NCBI GenBank assembly: GCA_028285345.1
Contig: JANQPT010000039.1
Span: 1-64,000, forward strand
Length of the DNA stretch: 64,000 bases
Source of the DNA: Planctomycetales bacterium
Lineage (GTDB): Bacteria; Planctomycetota; Planctomycetia; Planctomycetales; Planctomycetaceae
Reading direction: 5' to 3'
Below, piece by piece: positions 59,787 through 64,000 of this stretch. Position numbers and translations under genes: made by a program. The notes beneath the pieces were generated by a model. That model made no database searches. It was not told where the DNA came from and worked only from the letters and a program-made list of their open reading frames with translations. Position 1 is the first letter of the stretch; each line of letters starts with the position of its first letter.

Positions 59787-60631
59787 CATCCCCGCCGAGC
59801 CAACGCGAACGACTGGAACATGCGCGGCGTGTTCGCGACTCAGCAACGCCGCACGACCTGGAGCGCTTTGAGAACCTTCAAATGTTCTGCGTTTTTGTGG
59901 GGCAATCGCGAAGCGGCCATAGCGTCGTGGGAACACTGATTAACGCACATCGCCACGCGGTCGTGAGCCACAATCTCGACGCGCTCGATTATCTGAGTGC
60001 CGGCGCAGGGCGTGAGGAACTGTTTCTACTCATCCTGGAACGAGACTTGTGGCTGGCCGACCGCAACCGTGAGATTGGCGGTTATTCCTACGACGTCCCG
60101 GGTCTCAGCCTTGGGGACCATAGAGCAATCCACGTCATCGGGGACAAGCGCGCCGGAGCAACCAGTCGGCACTTGGCCAGTCATCCCGAGATGCTTCGGA
60201 CCCTGGCCGCGACAGTGAAGCTGCCCGTCTGCGCAATCCATCACGTCCGCAATCCTTGGGACAACATTAGTTCCATTTGGACCGCCCAAACACTCGGCAA
60301 AGAGCGAACCCTCGCCGAAGCGATTGATCACTATTTCGAAATGCTGGCCGGTGCAGTCGGAGGCCTAGCCGCCGTGCAAGACGACGTCCGTCAAATTCGC
60401 ACCTTCCACGAAGATCTGATCGGCGACCCGAAGCGCCTCCTCACCTCAGTCTTTCAGGCGCTAGAACTGCCGCTGGATGACCAGTTTCTCAATACCGGCG
60501 CGGCGTTTGTGCATCCGGAAGCTCGTCGCACCCGCAATGACGCACCGTGGACACCGGACCTCATCGAGCATGTCGCAGACCGTGCGCGGTCGTTCGATTT
60601 TCTTGATCGTTACACGTTCGAGTCGGATTAG
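59783..60631 (+). CDS. Sulfotransferase-like protein
   Basis: The product is 282 aa. MFCVFVGQSRSGHSVVGTLINAH resembles the 5'-PSB loop for PAPS, with RSGxS in place of the standard PKSGTT. VCAIHHVRNPWDNISSIW matches the 3'-phosphate-binding segment (R-x-P-x-D-x-x-x-S). The C-terminal FHEDLIGDPKRLLTSVFQALELPLD is the usual end. It should transfer sulfate from PAPS to a sugar or lipid. The start overlaps the Gfo/Idh stop by 4 nt, so it is the last gene of a three-gene operon, possibly decorating the product of the glycosyltransferase. Confidence 0.8.
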   Translation: MTSPPSQRERLEHARRVRDSATPHDLERFENLQMFCVFVGQSRSGHSVVGTLINAHRHAVVSHNLDALDYLSAGAGREELFLLILERDLWLADRNREIGGYSYDVPGLSLGDHRAIHVIGDKRAGATSRHLASHPEMLRTLAATVKLPVCAIHHVRNPWDNISSIWTAQTLGKERTLAEAIDHYFEMLAGAVGGLAAVQDDVRQIRTFHEDLIGDPKRLLTSVFQALELPLDDQFLNTGAAFVHPEARRTRNDAPWTPDLIEHVADRARSFDFLDRYTFESD

Positions 60632-60664
60632 GGCTTGGAATTGCAGTTCATAGTTCTTGGCTGA

Positions 60665-61897
60665 TCACTTCGCCGTGAGAATGTCACGGACGATGTGTTT
60701 GATCGGGCTGTACCGAGCATGCCCCATCTCCATCGACTCCGCCAAGAACGATGCCCCTTGGCCGTATTTTTCGCGTTCTTGAGGCAATTCGATGATCTGG
60801 TTCTGATTTGGATCACGGATCACACCGAGAGGATCGCCCCCGTTTCGCACAAGCTCCATTTGATCGACTAGTAACTTGCGATAAACGGCCAGCCCTTGGT
60901 CGGAACTGCCCAGCATCTCTCGAGTGCGGTCGGCGATGGGCCCTTGGCTCACCCAAGCCATGATGTCCTGACCGTCGACAAAATCGAGTAAAAACTCTCC
61001 TTGGTCATCCTGCCAGGGAACCTCATAGACCGGGATCTCCTCTTGGATCGGGACCTTGCTGCCCGCCGCCGGCCGATAACAGGCATACCAATAGTGCCGA
61101 GTGTGCGTATCGTCGACGGGAACGCGAATCTGAAATCGATGCTGCCCGTGCGATCCGACGCGGAGCATGATTGGAAACACGAGCGGATGTCCGATTTGCC
61201 AATCGTCATCCTGCTCCGATCCCCCTTCGACGACGCGGCGCTTAATGATTCCATGCTCAAACAAATCAAATCCGTGTTTGATCTGTTTTTTGCGATAATG
61301 AGTGGGCGCCGGTTGGCCTTGTTTTTCCCGCATGTAAGCCAGGTGATGGCCGTGCAGCCACTCGAGATGGCTGGGGTCGACGCTGTTCTCCATGATTTGC
61401 AGCCAATTGCAGGGAAGCTCTGCGACACCGACATCCCGCAAAACGCCTTCCCAGACGAACAAATCGTAGCGCGGCAGCAGCGGCGCAGGCGGGGGGCCGA
61501 GATAAGCTAAGATCAGGCCGCCCAACTCCTCGACCGGATAGGTTGTGGCTTTGACGCGTTGATGCAGAGTCGAACCTTCCGGCTCCGCCGGTGTTTCCAG
61601 GCAAGTCCCGGCTCCGTCAAATTTCCATCCGTGATAGGGGCAGCGGATCCCCTCCCCATCAATACAGCCGAAGGCCAGTGACGCCCGACGGTGCGGACAT
61701 TTCTCTTCGATCAATGCCGGCCGACCAGCGGTGTCGCGGTAGAGCACCAGATCTTCACACAGCAGTCGCACGCGACGCGACGATTGGGTCTTGACCTCGC
61801 AACTGGCCGCCACGGGCATCCAATAGCGGCGCAACAACTCACCCATTGGGGTCCCGGATCCAACCCGGGTCAACATCTCTTGTCGCTTGGCATCCAA
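60665..61897 (-). CDS. Rieske-type ring-hydroxylating oxygenase, alpha subunit
   Basis: The product is 410 aa. The Rieske 2Fe-2S centre is CPHRRASLAFG (C67, H69) and CPYHGW (C86, H89). The mononuclear iron site is in NSVDPSHLEWLHGHH (Asp and two His). RRYWMPVAASCE at the start and the C-terminal QEEIPVYEVPW region match phthalate-dioxygenase- or vanillate-demethylase-like enzymes. It needs a reductase, not seen here. It follows the isochorismatase-ALDH fusion on the same strand by 33 nt and converges on the sulfotransferase gene. Confidence 0.9.
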   Translation of the reverse strand: MDAKRQEMLTRVGSGTPMGELLRRYWMPVAASCEVKTQSSRRVRLLCEDLVLYRDTAGRPALIEEKCPHRRASLAFGCIDGEGIRCPYHGWKFDGAGTCLETPAEPEGSTLHQRVKATTYPVEELGGLILAYLGPPPAPLLPRYDLFVWEGVLRDVGVAELPCNWLQIMENSVDPSHLEWLHGHHLAYMREKQGQPAPTHYRKKQIKHGFDLFEHGIIKRRVVEGGSEQDDDWQIGHPLVFPIMLRVGSHGQHRFQIRVPVDDTHTRHYWYACYRPAAGSKVPIQEEIPVYEVPWQDDQGEFLLDFVDGQDIMAWVSQGPIADRTREMLGSSDQGLAVYRKLLVDQMELVRNGGDPLGVIRDPNQNQIIELPQEREKYGQGASFLAESMEMGHARYSPIKHIVRDILTAK

Positions 61898-61930
61898 TCT
61901 CGTTCTCCCCCGATTGTTAAGGTCACCAAC

Positions 61931-63940
61931 TCAATCATAAACGGCCTGCACACGCGTGTAGAATTCTCGATCCCAAATCCCATGCTCGGGTGGACCGATC
62001 CGTGAGGCTTTCCATCCGCCGAACGGAGCATCCGGATGCACATTCGGCGGACCGGCCGTCAATTTGATCAAACCGGCCTCAATCGCATCCGAGAATTGGC
62101 GCTGAGCAGACCCGTTGTTTGTGTACAGTGCCGCAACGAGCCCTTGAGGCACGCCATTGGCAATCTCAATCGCCTCATCCAGGTCTTCGGCGGGAAAGAT
62201 CATCGCCACCGGTCCGAAGATTTCTGTCTGAGCGACTGCGGAATCCGGGGAAAGATCGGCCAAGAGAGTCGGCGCCAACCAACAACCCCGTTCGAACCCC
62301 TCCGGTCGGTCGCCTCCACACAACAGCCGTCCACCTGAAGCAACAGCGTGTCTGATCGTGGTGCGAATTCGCCCCAGGTGATTTTCACTGATCACCGGTC
62401 CGACCGCAGTGTTACGGTCCTGCGGATGTCCAACGGTCAGGGCGGTTACCGCGCTGGTGATTTCGCGTTCGAATTCCGCGAGTCGTGATCGCTCGACAAT
62501 GAATCGTTGAATCGACGTGCATCGCTGCCCGGCGAATGAGAACGCCGCGGCGGCCATACCGGGGCATTCGCGGCGGAGATCGCAATCTCCTAACACAATC
62601 GCGGCGTTGTTACCTCCCAACTCCGCTTGAAACGGTTTGTGATGGATCAAACACCGCGCTGCGGCTTGATTGCCGACTGCAATCGACGCCGTCAAAGAAA
62701 TCGCGTCGGTCCCGGCATGGTCGATGAGAAAACGTGCCGTCTCGGATCCGCCGAACAGGAGATTCACGAGACCTGCTGGAAACCCAGCCTCGCCGAGCGT
62801 TTCAATCAAGAGCATCGCCGTCCGCGGCGCCTCGATGGCCGGTTTCCAGACGACGCCATTGCCAAACGCCAGCGCTGGTGCAATCTTCCCGACAGGAATG
62901 GCGACGGGGTTATTCCATGGAGTGATCAAACCGACCACGCCATGAGGTTGAAAACGAACGCGCACTGAAGAATCCGCGGAGAGCGACGGCTCGCCTCCCT
63001 CCACAATGAGTTTGACGGAAGAACGGACATGCGAAATGGCGCGGCGGAGTTCTTCCTCGGCATCCGTGATGGGCTTGCCGATTTCCGTTGCCATAGATTC
63101 AGCCAACTCATCGCTGCGCGCGGTGAGTCTCTCCGCCCATTGATTAAGATTAACTGTGCGTTCGTCGAGAGGGCGGTGTTGCCAATTCTGCTGTGCGATT
63201 TCAGCCGCCCGGACAGCTTTGTCGACATCTTGTCTGTCAGCGGTTGAAACTTGGGCAAGGACTTCCGACCAATTGGCGGGATTGCGGCGCTCTGTGGAGT
63301 TTCGAGGATTGGCCGACATCCACCGACCGTCGATGTGCGCCGCAGGGAGGACTACGGTGGAGCTTGGTGATTTGCCCGCCGTGTCAGACAGACCCAACTC
63401 TTGCAAGATCGCAGCATTGCTGAGAAAACGTGCAGCACGGCCATCAAGATACATTTGGGAGATCTCGGCATGGCTGGCTTCGGTGGATCCGACAGCGTCC
63501 TCCGCGACCCAGACCTGATATCCGCGTTCGTAGGCGTCCATCACCGTCGACCGGACACATCCGTGCAAATAGAGTCCGGCGACAACCAACGTGTCCGCAC
63601 CAGTCTGCAGGAGTTGTTCAGAAAAATCTGGAGAACCGAACGCGCTAAAAAAACGCTTGTAAGCGACCGGCTCCGATGAGAGTGGCCCCAGCGGGTCCGG
63701 TGTTTCTGCCCCGGCAGTACCGGCCACACACTGCCAAACGTCGAGCCGTTGCCAATGCGGCATCCGATCGATCCCGTCGGCGCGGATTTGTGTCTGCACA
63801 TGGAGCACAGGATGTGCGGCTTCGCGAAAACGCCGCAGGAGAACGCCGAGTCGTTCGATCAAGAGGCTCGCGTGAGGTGAGAGGCCGGGCCGACTCAAAA
63901 AATCGTTCTGTAAATCGACGAGCACCAACGCCGGTTTCAT
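61931..63940 (-). CDS. Isochorismatase-aldehyde dehydrogenase fusion
   Basis: The product is 669 aa. Residues ~1-185 are an isochorismatase-like hydrolase with D9 (LVDLQNDF), K95 (AYKRFFSAF) and C128 (LHGCVRST), the full triad. Residues ~200-669 are an aldehyde dehydrogenase with TPWNNPVA, WKPAIE (K366), QAELGGNN (E440) and the nucleophile C474 in FAGQRCTS. The two halves could release an amide or carbamoyl group and then oxidise an aldehyde. The start overlaps the stop of the partial gene to the right. It is followed by the Rieske oxygenase. Confidence 0.92.
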   Translation of the reverse strand: MKPALVLVDLQNDFLSRPGLSPHASLLIERLGVLLRRFREAAHPVLHVQTQIRADGIDRMPHWQRLDVWQCVAGTAGAETPDPLGPLSSEPVAYKRFFSAFGSPDFSEQLLQTGADTLVVAGLYLHGCVRSTVMDAYERGYQVWVAEDAVGSTEASHAEISQMYLDGRAARFLSNAAILQELGLSDTAGKSPSSTVVLPAAHIDGRWMSANPRNSTERRNPANWSEVLAQVSTADRQDVDKAVRAAEIAQQNWQHRPLDERTVNLNQWAERLTARSDELAESMATEIGKPITDAEEELRRAISHVRSSVKLIVEGGEPSLSADSSVRVRFQPHGVVGLITPWNNPVAIPVGKIAPALAFGNGVVWKPAIEAPRTAMLLIETLGEAGFPAGLVNLLFGGSETARFLIDHAGTDAISLTASIAVGNQAAARCLIHHKPFQAELGGNNAAIVLGDCDLRRECPGMAAAAFSFAGQRCTSIQRFIVERSRLAEFEREITSAVTALTVGHPQDRNTAVGPVISENHLGRIRTTIRHAVASGGRLLCGGDRPEGFERGCWLAPTLLADLSPDSAVAQTEIFGPVAMIFPAEDLDEAIEIANGVPQGLVAALYTNNGSAQRQFSDAIEAGLIKLTAGPPNVHPDAPFGGWKASRIGPPEHGIWDREFYTRVQAVYD

Positions 63941-64000
63941 GATGCAACTGCCTTGTCGGCCTGAATCAACTCGATAGCGGCCGCTATTTCCTGGCCCATC
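63937..64000 (-). CDS. C-terminus of an unknown protein (cut by window edge)
   Basis: The last 20 codons of a frame end in TGA at 63937-63939, overlapping the ATG of the fusion gene (ATGA). The visible sequence is helical (QEIAAAIELIQADKAVAS). The rest lies outside the window, so the family is unknown; it is probably the upstream gene of the catabolic operon. Confidence 0.5.
   Translation of the reverse strand, partial: MGQEIAAAIELIQADKAVAS

Noticed and set aside
1-64000. CRISPR array, rRNA or functional tRNA genes
   Set aside because: No regularly spaced repeats or cloverleaf/rRNA sequence were seen on reading both strands.

Overview
The window looks like chromosomal DNA of a planctomycete. 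Signs are the flagellar gene order with an FlbD-type gene, the many Gfo/Idh, BlaI/BlaR, DUF3738 and secreted beta-propeller proteins, weak Shine-Dalgarno sites and fairly high GC. A Planctomycetaceae-like genus is my best guess, but genus cannot be fixed without comparison.

Layout. Positions 1-5300 hold a terminator, a secreted LolA-like protein, an exported isochorismatase-fold protein, cardiolipin synthase and truB. Positions 5364-30650 are one almost unbroken minus-strand flagellar block. In transcription order it reads: TPR membrane protein, FlgN-like protein, FleQ/NtrC-like regulator, flgB, flgC, fliE, fliF, fliG, fliH, fliI, fliJ, a MotE/YlxF-like gene, fliK, flgD, flgE, flbD, motA, motB, fliL, fliN, fliO, fliP, fliQ, a 35-codon membrane ORF, fliR, flhB, then truB. 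It supplies the rod and MS ring, the export gate and ATPase, hook building, stator and part of the switch. fliM, flhA, flagellin and filament-cap genes are not here. Unusual points are an EF-hand loop inside FliR, three FliM-like EIDALL motifs in FliN, and a regulator whose GAFTGA and Walker B motifs are degenerate.

Positions 31438-43000 are accessory and housekeeping genes: a PQQ-type propeller, a HEAT-repeat protein, a type-4 uracil-DNA glycosylase, a periplasmic solute-binding protein fused to a SnoaL-like domain, a GNAT acetyltransferase, an M28 peptidase fused to PDZ and glycogen-binding domains, an SMP-30 lactonase and a VOC protein.

Positions 43210-51612 carry two BlaI/BlaR1-type repressor and M56-protease pairs, each behind a clear promoter with an overlapping inverted-repeat operator. 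Between them lies a two-gene operon: a ketosynthase III fused to a haem-oxygenase-like diiron domain, followed 3 nt later by a protein of unknown family. This is the best candidate here for an undescribed enzymatic system.

Positions 51653-57425 hold a PAS/GAF/receiver regulator, a large secreted protein, and a PadR plus membrane-protein operon bracketed by two ~100-bp imperfect repeats with inverted ends. A related element sits between fliE and fliF. A decayed IS630-type transposase lies beside the second copy.

Positions 57721-64000 contain a tightly overlapping plus-strand operon (glycosyltransferase-like, Gfo/Idh/MocA oxidoreductase, sulfotransferase-like) facing a minus-strand operon (unknown partial gene, isochorismatase-aldehyde dehydrogenase fusion, Rieske oxygenase). 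The latter looks catabolic.
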